Shown: positions 7,962 through 16,346 of the stretch, piece after piece
How the letters are laid out: each line of letters starts with the position of its first letter
How positions within the stretch are numbered: position 1 is the first letter of the stretch
NCBI GenBank assembly: GCA_016783995.1
Contig: JADHVN010000002.1
Location: 1-33,877, forward strand
Reading direction: 5' to 3'
Origin: Actinomycetota bacterium
GTDB taxonomy: Bacteria; Actinomycetota; Humimicrobiia; Humimicrobiales; Humimicrobiaceae
DNA length: 33,877 bases
Made by a program: the position numbers and the translations under genes
The notes under the pieces: generated by a model
The model's input: the letters and a program-made list of their open reading frames with translations, nothing else
Told to the model about the DNA's origin: nothing
Databases searched by the model: none

Positions 7962-10271
7962 ATGAATGAGAAAATTGTTAAAAAGAAAAGTAAGTCAAAA
8001 ATTCTTATAATAAGTTACGATATAATTGGGAAGCAGATGGCTGGGCCTGGTATAAGATTTTATGAGTTTGCGAAAATATTATCTAATTTTCTTGATGTTA
8101 CTCTGGCAGCACCAAATAGGATAGATATTGATACAGAAGGTTTTAAGACAGGGCAATACAGGGTAGATAGCTATAGGAGCTTAGAGAAGTATACAGAGAA
8201 TGCAGATATAATATTAATGCAGGGGCATATACTATATTATTTTCCCTTCTTAAAGAACTATGCAGGAAAGATTATAATAGATCTTTATAATCCTTTTAAT
8301 CTGGAAAGCCTTGAAATGTTTAAAGACAGCAGTATGGCTGAAAGATTAAGAATTGATAAGAATAATCTAAATATTTTAAAAACACAGCTTACTATTGGAG
8401 ATTATTTTATCTGTGCAAGTGAAAAGCAAAAGGATTACTGGCTTGGCATGCTGGATGCCATGGGTAGAGTAAATCCATATAATTATGATTCTGATAACAC
8501 CTTTAAAAAATTAATAGACATTGTACCTTTTGGAATACCATCATCCCCACCCAAACACACTGGAGAATCAATAAGGAATACAATACCTGCAATTAAAGAA
8601 GATGACAAAATAGCACTGTGGGGTGGAGGTATATGGAATTGGCTGGATCCAATAACTGCAATTAAGGCGCTCTGGGAAATTGCCAGGAACAGGAAAGATA
8701 TAAAGATGGTATTTATTGGTATTAAACATCCAGATCCAAAGCTTCCTGAAATGAAAAAATGTATTGATGCCATAAAGCTAAGTAAAGAACTTGACCTGTT
8801 TGAAAAATATGTATTTTTTAAAGAATGGACACCTTACGATATCAGGCAGAATTTTCTTCTGGAATCAAGTATAGGATTATCTATACATCAGAAAAGGGTT
8901 GAAACTGAATTCTCTTATAGAACAAGAGTAATTGATTACATATGGGCAAAACTACCCATTATTACAACAGAAGGTGATTCAATAGCTAAAATGGTTAAAG
9001 AAGAAAACATAGGTGAAGTTGTAAGATATGAAAATACTCATCAATTAGCAAGAGTTATTGAAGGCACAATTTCAAATAGGAGCTTAATTGAAATTTATAA
9101 GAAGAATTTAAATAAAATTGTCCATAGATTCGATTGGGAAAATGTTACAAGGCCGTTAGTTAAGTATTGTATTGAGGCTGATTATGCTAACGATAAAAAG
9201 AAGATAATAGAACTTATTGATTTTCAGAACAGCAGGATTTCTAATGTTATTAAGAAAAATTTTGAAGAGGCTACGAATGTTTTAGTTTTAACTTCCAATA
9301 AATATAAAGATATGGAGATGCTGTCTAAATGTAATCTTGGTAAATTATTTTTTCTGGAAGTTGATGAAAACGTAGATGAACAGAAGGTTGAAGATAAAAT
9401 TTTAGATAAAGTAGGTATTTTAAAATCAAAAATAATAGAGAGAACAAAATTTGATGGTATTATTGTAAATAATGTTTTTTCAAAGATTACACCGAAATTT
9501 TTTTATGACATGATAAATGTCCTTGGGGCAAAACTAAAAACTGACGGCCTGCTGTTTTTTTCCATGCCTGAAAAAAGAGGGTTACTTAAAACTATAGGTG
9601 AGGGCAAGGTAGAAGATAATACTGGCAGCAAAATAGATGGTTTTACTATTGAGTATATTCTGGAGAATGCGGATTTTGAGATAATTGATAAGGGTGACTG
9701 GGATAAAGTTGGAGTCCTGGAATTTTCCAAAGATAATGTTGGAAATATCTATGGCAAAAATGAGCTTTTTGAACTTTTTGAAATAAAATTATCAAGGAAG
9801 AATTTTAAGAATATAAATCTTCTTAAAAGGTTTAACGTGCTGGAGTCAGATGAATTAAAAAAAGATAAATCTTTAAAAGGTAAGTTCAGGAGGTACATGT
9901 ATTTGCTTACCAGTATTTATTTTGAAAATTTAAGAAAAAGCTATAATGATTCTGTAAAGGCTATTAATAATAATATCCAGCTGCAGATAAACAGGGAGAT
10001 AAATAAGTTAAATAAAAAAAATAGGGAAAGAATGCTATTAATTTATTTCAATATATTTAAAACTCTCTGGGGAAAAATTAGAAATTTAGGAATAGATATT
10101 AATAAAATAAGAGAGGCACTGGAAGGAATTAATATTAAATCTAAGGCCAAACTCAAGATTGGTGTTGATTTGGACCAGAAGCTCGATGTTATAATGAGAG
10201 ATTTTGAAGATATTGATAAGGTAATGGGACTTTCATTGTCAAGTAAATATTATTTGGTTAGAAAATTATAG
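7962..10271 (+). CDS. Multidomain GT-B glycosyltransferase fused to a degenerate methyltransferase-like domain
   Basis: A 769-residue protein with at least three parts. Residues 12-405 form a GT-B transferase: N-lobe start KILIISYDIIGKQMAGPGIR, donor-lobe start IALWGGGIWNWLDP (W220), then MVFIGIKHPDP and YVFFKEWTPY, ending in HRFDWENVTRPLVKYC. Residues about 435-590 have the strand order of a class I methyltransferase: NVLVLTSN at motif I, FDGIIVNNVFSKI at motif IV, then LKTDGLLFFSMPEKRG. The glycine-rich G-x-G-x-G loop that binds S-adenosylmethionine is absent, so this part is probably inactive or structural. Residues 600-769 are mostly Lys/Asn-rich helix. AGGAG six bases before the ATG supports the start. 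Such fusions suggest a chain-building enzyme whose second domain binds the growing glycan or a partner; that is inference. Confidence 0.83.
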   Translation: MNEKIVKKKSKSKILIISYDIIGKQMAGPGIRFYEFAKILSNFLDVTLAAPNRIDIDTEGFKTGQYRVDSYRSLEKYTENADIILMQGHILYYFPFLKNYAGKIIIDLYNPFNLESLEMFKDSSMAERLRIDKNNLNILKTQLTIGDYFICASEKQKDYWLGMLDAMGRVNPYNYDSDNTFKKLIDIVPFGIPSSPPKHTGESIRNTIPAIKEDDKIALWGGGIWNWLDPITAIKALWEIARNRKDIKMVFIGIKHPDPKLPEMKKCIDAIKLSKELDLFEKYVFFKEWTPYDIRQNFLLESSIGLSIHQKRVETEFSYRTRVIDYIWAKLPIITTEGDSIAKMVKEENIGEVVRYENTHQLARVIEGTISNRSLIEIYKKNLNKIVHRFDWENVTRPLVKYCIEADYANDKKKIIELIDFQNSRISNVIKKNFEEATNVLVLTSNKYKDMEMLSKCNLGKLFFLEVDENVDEQKVEDKILDKVGILKSKIIERTKFDGIIVNNVFSKITPKFFYDMINVLGAKLKTDGLLFFSMPEKRGLLKTIGEGKVEDNTGSKIDGFTIEYILENADFEIIDKGDWDKVGVLEFSKDNVGNIYGKNELFELFEIKLSRKNFKNINLLKRFNVLESDELKKDKSLKGKFRRYMYLLTSIYFENLRKSYNDSVKAINNNIQLQINREINKLNKKNRERMLLIYFNIFKTLWGKIRNLGIDINKIREALEGINIKSKAKLKIGVDLDQKLDVIMRDFEDIDKVMGLSLSSKYYLVRKL

Positions 10272-10366
10272 ATATTAATAACAATTAAATCTGGTATAAA
10301 TTATAATCTATAAAAAGAAGTTGTTATAAAAATAAATGTAAGAGAATAAATATAAGAGGAAATTAA

Positions 10367-10774
10367 TTGGAAATAATAAAAGAGGAGAGCAGAACATTGA
10401 GTTTAATAAAATCCATACTTCTTATTTTACTGAGCATATCTATTGCAGTTGGGGGACAGATAATTTTAAAAATTGGTATGAATCGGATAGGATTTATTAA
10501 TGTAAATAGTTTCCAAACATTAGGAAAGTTTTTTTCTGAGGTTACTAAAAGTCCTTTAGTTTGGGTAGGATTATTATTATATGTACTCTCAGCAGCTATA
10601 TGGCTGGTTGTATTATCTGCAGTAGATCTCAGCTTTGCATATCCATTTATCGGGATTACTTATGTCCTGGTACTTATTCTCTCGAAATTCATATTGAAAG
10701 AAGATGTGAACCCTCTTCGGTGGGCAGGTGCAGCCATAATTACAATTGGTGTAGTCGTGATTTCCCGCGGGTAA
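10367..10774 (+). CDS. Small EamA/SMR-type membrane protein, candidate lipid-linked sugar flippase (ArnE/ArnF-like)
   Basis: A 135-residue protein with four membrane helices (about 16-34, 63-84, 90-108 and 116-133). The ending AVDLSFAYPFIGITYVLV followed by LRWAGAAIITIGVVVISRG is the recognisable half-EamA/SMR pattern shared with ArnE/ArnF, which move undecaprenyl-phosphate-linked aminoarabinose across the membrane. Such four-helix proteins work as dimers. Start is TTG at 10367, six bases after AGAGGA. It lies between glycosyltransferases, so it probably flips an undecaprenyl-phosphate sugar that decorates the surface glycan; a drug-efflux SMR function is less likely from context. Only one such gene is present, suggesting a homodimer or a partner elsewhere. 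Confidence 0.78.
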   Translation: MEIIKEESRTLSLIKSILLILLSISIAVGGQIILKIGMNRIGFINVNSFQTLGKFFSEVTKSPLVWVGLLLYVLSAAIWLVVLSAVDLSFAYPFIGITYVLVLILSKFILKEDVNPLRWAGAAIITIGVVVISRG

Positions 10775-10806
10775 TTTTTTGTTAATAAGTGAGGTGAAAT
10801 AGTTAA

Positions 10807-12288
10807 TTGGCTCAAGATGATGATCCATTAATATCCATTATTACCGTAAATTATAACGGCAGGCAATTTTTGTATAATCTTTTTAATTCACTACTAAATT
10901 TAAATTATCCTAAAGAAAAAATTCAAATAATAATAGTAGACAATGGTTCGACGGATGGTTCTATAGATTTTGTAGGAAAAAATTTCCCCCAGGTAGAGGT
11001 AATTTCTCTGCCTGAAAATTTAGGATATGCAGGTGGGAATAATGAAGGATTTAAAAAAGCTGAAGGCAGGTATATTGCTCTTGTTAATAATGACTGTGTT
11101 GTTAAAAGAGATTGGCTCAGGGAAATGGTTAATATATTTAAACAATCTTCAAAGGATTCTCACATTGGAGCTGTAAGCTCAAGGGTTGTATTCTTGCATC
11201 CTTATTTGCCGCTTGAGTTTATGGCAGAAAGTGCTACTTCTGGAGAGTTAAAAAAAGGCAGGGGAAGCAGAAGGCTTGGTGTAAATATTTCTCATGTTAA
11301 AATATGTCAGGAAAAAATTATAAGTAATAAAAGCAGTAATACTGGAAATAGTAAAAATTATAGCAATGGTAATAACCAGAACAGCAGCAAGGAATATTGC
11401 AATGGCGGGGTTTTGTATGGTGATGTTAAATATTTAGATGGTTTTTATCCTCCATCATCTGATAGGGAAGGAAATATCAACTATTGGACTCAGAATAATG
11501 CTATTTTGGCAGTTCCCATATTTGACATGGGCAAAGATATGTATTTAGAGTTTGAAGTATCCTCTTATATTTCACCAAATAGTTTAAAAATAGTTGTTGG
11601 AGAAGAGATTATATATGATTCTAAAGTTAATAAAAGTAAAAAGAGGGTAGAAGTTAAAATACCAAGAACTTTTTTTGTACATAAAAAAGATATAATAAAC
11701 AGCTGCGGGGTCAAAATAAATAAGTATTTCTACAGCAGGGACAGGGGTTTTCTTAGATTTGATGAAGGCCAGTATGGAAGGGTGGAAGAAATTTTTGCAC
11801 CAAGTGGGAGCAGCCTCTTAATAGAGAGGGAGATGCTTGAGGACATCGGTTATTTTGACGAGAGTTTCTTTACCTATTATGAGGATATTGACCTGTTCTG
11901 GAGAGCCAGACTCAGAGGTTGGAAAGTTTTTTTTACTCCTAATTCTATTGCAAGGCATGTCCATTGTGGAACAAGTAAGGAATGGTCTTACAGCTTTACA
12001 TATCATGTACTTCGAAATAGACTGTTAGCTATTTATAAGTGTGGATGGCCAATGCTTTTTTTAAAAAGTTACTGTGCATTTGTTTTATCAAGCATAGTAA
12101 ATATATTTATAGTTATTGGCAGTGCTTTAGCAGGGAAAAAACAAAATAGAATAGATATTCCTATTAGAATAAGGGTATTTTTTGAGCTTTTTTATCTACT
12201 GATAAAAAACTCTGGGAAAAGATTTAGGGTAAGGACAGGTGGAAGAGTATCGGATAATGATATTAAAAGCTGGATAAGAAGCTTTTGA
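10807..12288 (+). CDS. GT2-family glycosyltransferase split by an inserted beta-rich module
   Basis: A 493-residue family 2 transferase. The first half has ISIITVNYNGRQFLYNLF, IIVDNGSTDGS, NLGYAGGNNEG and ALVNNDCVV (the metal-binding N-x-D position). The second half resumes near residue 319 with DEGQYGRVEEIFAPSGSSLL and reaches the catalytic YYEDIDLFWRARLRGW (E359, D360). Two or three helices follow. Between the halves, about residues 140-318, is an extra section: an SRRLGV strand (154-159), an Asn/Ser-rich stretch (173-201), and a beta-rich piece with NYWTQNNAILAVPIFD and YLEFEVSSY. Ordinary GT2 enzymes of this type are about 300-350 residues, so the insert accounts for the excess. TTG start at 10807 is ten bases after GAGGTG. 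The insert resembles modules in two other proteins here. Acceptor and donor are unknown. Confidence 0.87.
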   Translation: MAQDDDPLISIITVNYNGRQFLYNLFNSLLNLNYPKEKIQIIIVDNGSTDGSIDFVGKNFPQVEVISLPENLGYAGGNNEGFKKAEGRYIALVNNDCVVKRDWLREMVNIFKQSSKDSHIGAVSSRVVFLHPYLPLEFMAESATSGELKKGRGSRRLGVNISHVKICQEKIISNKSSNTGNSKNYSNGNNQNSSKEYCNGGVLYGDVKYLDGFYPPSSDREGNINYWTQNNAILAVPIFDMGKDMYLEFEVSSYISPNSLKIVVGEEIIYDSKVNKSKKRVEVKIPRTFFVHKKDIINSCGVKINKYFYSRDRGFLRFDEGQYGRVEEIFAPSGSSLLIEREMLEDIGYFDESFFTYYEDIDLFWRARLRGWKVFFTPNSIARHVHCGTSKEWSYSFTYHVLRNRLLAIYKCGWPMLFLKSYCAFVLSSIVNIFIVIGSALAGKKQNRIDIPIRIRVFFELFYLLIKNSGKRFRVRTGGRVSDNDIKSWIRSF

Positions 12289-12300
12289 TAGGACATATTT

Positions 12301-13971
12301 ATGATAAGAATTGGAATTTATGACAGATATTTATCAACTTTCGGTGGTGGCGAACGTTACAGTTGCAAAATGGCTGAAATCCTATCTCATCAGAGCAATT
12401 ATAGCGTGGATATAATCACAGATATATTTGCAGATTTAAATCAGGTATCCAGGAGGCTTAATCTAAATTTAAGTAAAGTTAACTTAAAAGTATTTCCTTT
12501 TTTATCTGAAGATTATGCTGAAAAAATTACAAAAGAATATGATATATTTATAAATGCTACATATTTAAGTTCACTTTCTGCTTATGGAAACAGAAATTTA
12601 TATTTATGTTATTTTCCTACCCCCTTTGATGTAGATTTTAGGACCATACATAGATTCTTACTTTTTTTCTTCAGACTTCCTGCTATATGGCTGTTTAAAT
12701 TTTCTGACAGACTCTGCAGGGAATTTAGAGCAATAGAAATTGAGGAAGGATTATATGATATAAAGAGGTTTTTCCTTAGAAGGGGCAGCTGGAGCAGCGG
12801 GAAAGTAATCATCAATATAGATAATTTAAACCAGCGTTTTAGAATAGGACTTAAGAATCCTGATACAAGCAGTATTGATTTGATGCAGTGCAGGATTTTG
12901 GTAATTGAGAATAAGTATAAGGGCAATAGATTAAAAATAGGAGATTTGTTTAATAGAAGTGAAAATATATTATATGAAAGGGACATTAAACTAAAAAAAA
13001 ATCTAAAAGAGATTGTTGAAATTCCAGTTGATTTTAGCAAAAAGCCCTGCAAGATTCTAATAACTTCCAATACTTTTATTCCAAAGACTGAATATAGGAA
13101 TACAAAGGATTCAAGAAAATTAGGAGTGGTTGTTTATAATGAAATTAAGGGTAATATTGTAAAAAAGATTATACTAAAAATATTGGGTTTTATTCCTCTG
13201 TTTCTTATTACATATCCAAGAGACTTAAGGTTTTTAAAAACTTATAATAAAATCATAGCAATTTCTAAATATTCCAAGCACTGGATAGAAAAATTCTGGA
13301 AAAGAAACTGCACCATACTCTTTCCTCCTGTAGATGTAGATAATTTTACATCTGGGAAAAAGGAAAAAATTATTTTAAGTGTTGGGAGATTTTTCCCCGA
13401 GCATCATAATAAAAAGCAGTTAGAACTTGCAAAGGCTTTTATAGAACTCTACAGAGATAATCCGGATGTTATGAATGGATATATCCTGTATCTTGTAGGA
13501 GGAGTAGAGGATAGAAGCAAACATATAGATTATGTAAATAAAATAAAAGAAATAAGTTCTGGCTATCCTGTAAGGATTTTAACTAATATTGGATGGAAGG
13601 AATTAGCTGATATTTTTTCAAGAGCTTATATTTTCTGGCATGGAGCTGGAATGGGAGAAGATGAGAAAAGACATCCTGAAAAGTTTGAACATTTTGGGAT
13701 AACTACTGTTGAAGCAATGGCTTCAGGATGTATTCCGGTGGTTATAAATAAGGGAGGACAAACCGAGATCATTGAAAATGGGAAAGACGGATTTTTATTT
13801 GAAAGCTGGGAAGGGTTAAAAAAAATTACTTTAAAGATATGCAGCGGTAAAATGGATATAGGTGGTATAAGAGAAGAAGCCCTAAAAAGCTGCAAAAAAT
13901 TTTCCAACTCTAATTTTGAAAAAAATCTACTTTCTGTTTTAAGTGAAGAAGCAGGAGAGCTTAAAAAATAA
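12301..13971 (+). CDS. GT4-family glycosyltransferase with a beta-rich module inserted between its two lobes
   Basis: A 556-residue retaining GT-B transferase. The N-lobe starts with IGIYDRYLSTFGGGERY, whose G-G-G-E acceptor loop is typical of GT4, and includes LCYFPTPFD. The C-lobe resumes near residue 310 (KIIAISKYSKHWIEKFW), with ILSVGRFFPEHHNKKQ, the donor-site stretch EHFGITTVEAMASG (the E-x7-E motif) and GCIPVVINKGGQTEII. Residues about 150-285 are an extra beta-rich module (IINIDNLNQRFRIGL, ILVIENKY, EIVEIPVDF, ILITSNTFIPKT) ending in DSRKLGVVV (D270-V278). A short hydrophobic segment (287-303) follows and may touch the membrane. Close relatives normally have no module here. It starts 12 bases after the preceding gene, so the two are co-transcribed. 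EHFGITTVEAM resembles Alg11-type mannosyltransferases; mannosyl specificity is possible but unproven. Confidence 0.86.
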   Translation: MIRIGIYDRYLSTFGGGERYSCKMAEILSHQSNYSVDIITDIFADLNQVSRRLNLNLSKVNLKVFPFLSEDYAEKITKEYDIFINATYLSSLSAYGNRNLYLCYFPTPFDVDFRTIHRFLLFFFRLPAIWLFKFSDRLCREFRAIEIEEGLYDIKRFFLRRGSWSSGKVIINIDNLNQRFRIGLKNPDTSSIDLMQCRILVIENKYKGNRLKIGDLFNRSENILYERDIKLKKNLKEIVEIPVDFSKKPCKILITSNTFIPKTEYRNTKDSRKLGVVVYNEIKGNIVKKIILKILGFIPLFLITYPRDLRFLKTYNKIIAISKYSKHWIEKFWKRNCTILFPPVDVDNFTSGKKEKIILSVGRFFPEHHNKKQLELAKAFIELYRDNPDVMNGYILYLVGGVEDRSKHIDYVNKIKEISSGYPVRILTNIGWKELADIFSRAYIFWHGAGMGEDEKRHPEKFEHFGITTVEAMASGCIPVVINKGGQTEIIENGKDGFLFESWEGLKKITLKICSGKMDIGGIREEALKSCKKFSNSNFEKNLLSVLSEEAGELKK

Positions 13972-14004
13972 TATTAGAAAATAATTTGACTAGTAGGAGA
14001 ATAA

Positions 14005-14997
14005 TTGGATTTAAGCATAATAATTGTAAGTTACAAAAGTCTGAAATTTATTAAAAACTGCATAGAAAGTTTATTTTTTTCCATTGGTTCTTTAGAGAAG
14101 AAGGAAAATAAAAATAAAATTACATGGGAGCTAATAATAGTTGATAATGGTTCAAGTGACGGAAGTATTGAATACTTAAAGAAATTAGAGTTAGAATCTG
14201 ATGGGATTTCTGTTATAGAAATGGGAGAAAATAGGGGTTTTTGCAGTGCTTCAAATATAGGAACTGAAAGAGCAAGAGGAGAATTTTTATTGTTTTTAAA
14301 TCCAGATACTAAATTTATTCAAAAAGGTCTGGATAATCTGATTAAGTTATATAATGAGGAAAGCAAAGGTAGTAAGGTTGGAATTATTGGGGCGAAATTA
14401 TTAAATTTTGATAACTCGCTTCAATACAGCTGCAGGTCTTTCCCAACACTTGCAAGACAGTTCTACGAGAGCTATTTCCTGCACAGATTGTTTAAAAAAT
14501 CTCGCGTATTTGGGTCATATTTTTTAAGTAACTGGGACCATAAAAGTGTTAGAGAAGTAGATTGGCTTAGCGGAGCTTTTATGTTTTTAAAAAGAGAATT
14601 TTTCATCCAGACGGGCAGCTTTGATGAAGATTATTTTATGTATAGTGAAGATGCCGATTTATGTCTTAGAATGCATATGTCAGGATACAAGCATTATTAT
14701 TACCCATATTTTGCAGTACAGCATTCTGATAGCGGCATTGCTTCCAGAGATAAAGTGGCGAGAGAGGTTGGGATATGGAAAAGCAGAAGACTTTATTTTA
14801 AAAAGAATTACTCATTATTTCATGCATTAGTTTTAAGCTGCCTGTATTTTTTTGGAGTAATTAATAGGATACTGCTTTTTATGATTTTATCTGTTTTGGG
14901 GCAGAAGAAAAAAGGCAGAAAAAAATTAAGCAAGGAAAAACTTGGGTTATACTTTAAAACCTTAAAATTGTATTTTTGTAAAAGCAGTAGCCAGTAA
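14005..14997 (+). CDS. GT2-family glycosyltransferase, rhamnosyltransferase-like
   Basis: A 330-residue family 2 transferase of the WbbL/rhamnosyltransferase-like group. It shows IIIVSYKSLKFIKNCIESL, IIVDNGSSDGS, ENRGFCSASN, FLNPDTKFI (metal-binding N-P-D), the usual HS/CRSFPT strand (YSCRSFPTLARQFYE), and the catalytic MYSEDADLCLRMHMSG. After residue 275 there is one hydrophobic stretch (ALVLSCLYFFGVINRILLFMI) that may be membrane associated. TTG start at 14005 is five bases after AGGAGA. It resembles the transferase at 17599 closely enough that the two are likely paralogues. A role in adding a deoxyhexose fits the downstream GDP-deoxyhexose genes, but this is inferred from context only. Confidence 0.88.
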   Translation: MDLSIIIVSYKSLKFIKNCIESLFFSIGSLEKKENKNKITWELIIVDNGSSDGSIEYLKKLELESDGISVIEMGENRGFCSASNIGTERARGEFLLFLNPDTKFIQKGLDNLIKLYNEESKGSKVGIIGAKLLNFDNSLQYSCRSFPTLARQFYESYFLHRLFKKSRVFGSYFLSNWDHKSVREVDWLSGAFMFLKREFFIQTGSFDEDYFMYSEDADLCLRMHMSGYKHYYYPYFAVQHSDSGIASRDKVAREVGIWKSRRLYFKKNYSLFHALVLSCLYFFGVINRILLFMILSVLGQKKKGRKKLSKEKLGLYFKTLKLYFCKSSSQ

Positions 14998-15076
14998 TAT
15001 TGATTGTTTATTTTCTAAATACTTAAAATACTGATGTGTAAACAAAAAGTAAAAAAGCTTGATTTTAATTTTTAAT

Positions 15077-16081
15077 ATGGAAGATAGGAAAATTTTAAAA
15101 GATATTAGTTTTGTAACAACTGTCTATAATGAGGAAAAGAGCATCTCAGCTTTTCTTGGCAGTCTTTTAGAGCAGGAATGCCTGCCTGGCGAGATAATAC
15201 TGATAGATGGCGGGTCAAGTGATAATACACTGAGCATAGTAAGAGGTTTTTTTAAAAATAATATTGATAGCAGCAGCAAAAAGATAAATATTAAAATAAT
15301 TGAGAGACAAGGGGCGAATATATCTAAAGGAAGGAATATTGCCATAAAAAATGCAAATAGCAATATTATTTGTGTCAGTGATGCAGGATGTATTCTGGAT
15401 AGAAATTGGATAGGTGAAATAACCAGATATTATGATGATAAATCATGCCATATGGTTGGAGGATTTAATAGCCCGCTGGCTGGAAGTTTTTTAGAGAAAT
15501 GTCTGGCTGTTTGTATTATGCCAGGAAGGAAGGAGATAAAAAGTAAAAAGTACATGCCTTCTTCGAGAAATTTAAGTTTTAGAAAAAGTTTATGGAAGGA
15601 TGCAGGAGGATATCCTGAGTTTATGGATTATGGAGAAGATATGCGATTTAACTTTAATGTAAGAGCCAGGGGCTATGATGTAAAGTTTAATCCTGATGCA
15701 GTTGTTTACTGGAAGATGAGAGACAGCATGGTTGATATTTTTAAGCAGTTTTTTAGGTATGCAAAAGGCGATGCTGTAGGCAAGATGTATCTTTATCGTC
15801 ATTTGATAAGATTTTTTTCATTTGCTTTCTTTATTGCTGTTATAGTAATGTCAGTTTTTATAAATTTATGGATACTTATGATCATAGCTCCTCTGTTTGT
15901 TATTTATATTTATAAGCCGTACAGCAGAGTGAATTATACATGGAATAATACTGAGAAGACTAAGAGTAGTACGGCAGGTAAATTTTTTGCAGTACTTTTT
16001 ATTCCATTACTGCAGTTATATATTGATTTTGCAAAATTATTTGGTTATATCTACGGTCTTGCAAGAAGGTCAATAATTTAA
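15077..16081 (+). CDS. GT2-family glycosyltransferase, ExoA-like, with C-terminal membrane helices
   Basis: A 334-residue family 2 transferase. FVTTVYNEEKSISAFLGSL, ILIDGGSSDNT, GANISKGRNIAI and CVSDAGCILD (metal-binding D-x-G-C form) are the motifs of the ExoA-like succinoglycan subgroup, as are FRKSLWKDAGGYPE and YGEDMRFNF, which hold the catalytic acid. R-Y-A-K-G-D replaces the Q-x-x-R-W motif. Two or three membrane helices lie at about 243-280 and 308-325, placing it at the inner face of the membrane. The frame is open upstream to a TTG at 15059, but ATG 15077 is chosen because it immediately precedes the first charged residues; neither has a clear ribosome binding site. Its subgroup differs from the other four GT2 enzymes here. 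Confidence 0.85.
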   Translation: MEDRKILKDISFVTTVYNEEKSISAFLGSLLEQECLPGEIILIDGGSSDNTLSIVRGFFKNNIDSSSKKINIKIIERQGANISKGRNIAIKNANSNIICVSDAGCILDRNWIGEITRYYDDKSCHMVGGFNSPLAGSFLEKCLAVCIMPGRKEIKSKKYMPSSRNLSFRKSLWKDAGGYPEFMDYGEDMRFNFNVRARGYDVKFNPDAVVYWKMRDSMVDIFKQFFRYAKGDAVGKMYLYRHLIRFFSFAFFIAVIVMSVFINLWILMIIAPLFVIYIYKPYSRVNYTWNNTEKTKSSTAGKFFAVLFIPLLQLYIDFAKLFGYIYGLARRSII

Positions 16082-16198
16082 TCTTCAGTGTCATAATATT
16101 CATGCGGCAGGCTTTTGACGATTCTGTTCTGAAATGAAGGCATTAATAATTGTAATAAAACTATAATTTATTTGTTTGATATAAATTAAAAAAAAAAT

Positions 16199-16226
16199 TT
16201 GACTTATTTTAATAGTTTAATATAAT
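16199..16226 (+). promoter_or_regulatory. Predicted sigma-70-type promoter of the Phd-like gene
   Basis: TTGACT (16199-16204, five of six to TTGACA) and a perfect TATAAT (16221-16226) are separated by 16 bases. This is the best vegetative promoter match in the window. It would give a leader of roughly 110 bases before the ATG at 16347; I see no known riboswitch in that leader. Confidence 0.6.
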
Positions 16227-16346
16227 TATATATGATAGAATAATAATACTTAAAAAAGTACAGGTAAAGCTAAAAACGGTAAGTTTTTTAATGAAATCTG
16301 TTTTTTGAAAGTTTAATAATTTTTACAGCAAGGGAGGAGGGAGAAA

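Noticed and set aside
10561..10828. Overlapping frames on both strands at the end of the small flippase gene
   Set aside because: They are out-of-frame readings of the EamA-like gene and the start of the next transferase, without start signals.
11323..11409. Repeated AAT/AGT/AGC triplets considered as a repeat array or CRISPR-like element
   Set aside because: Units are irregular triplets in frame within a coding sequence, with no spacers of constant length.
12609..13070. A 153-codon open frame on the - strand inside the GT4 gene
   Set aside because: It lies wholly antisense to a clear glycosyltransferase, has no family resemblance and a composition expected from reading AT-rich coding DNA backwards.
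16078..16143. A 21-codon - strand frame starting ATG in a slightly GC-richer patch after the ExoA-like gene
   Set aside because: No ribosome binding site or promoter, very short, and its end overlaps the preceding gene's stop; it may be a remnant but cannot be supported.
16227..16346. Possible riboswitch in the leader of the Phd-like gene
   Set aside because: I looked for c-di-GMP and preQ1 type cores and found none; only weak AT pairing is visible.
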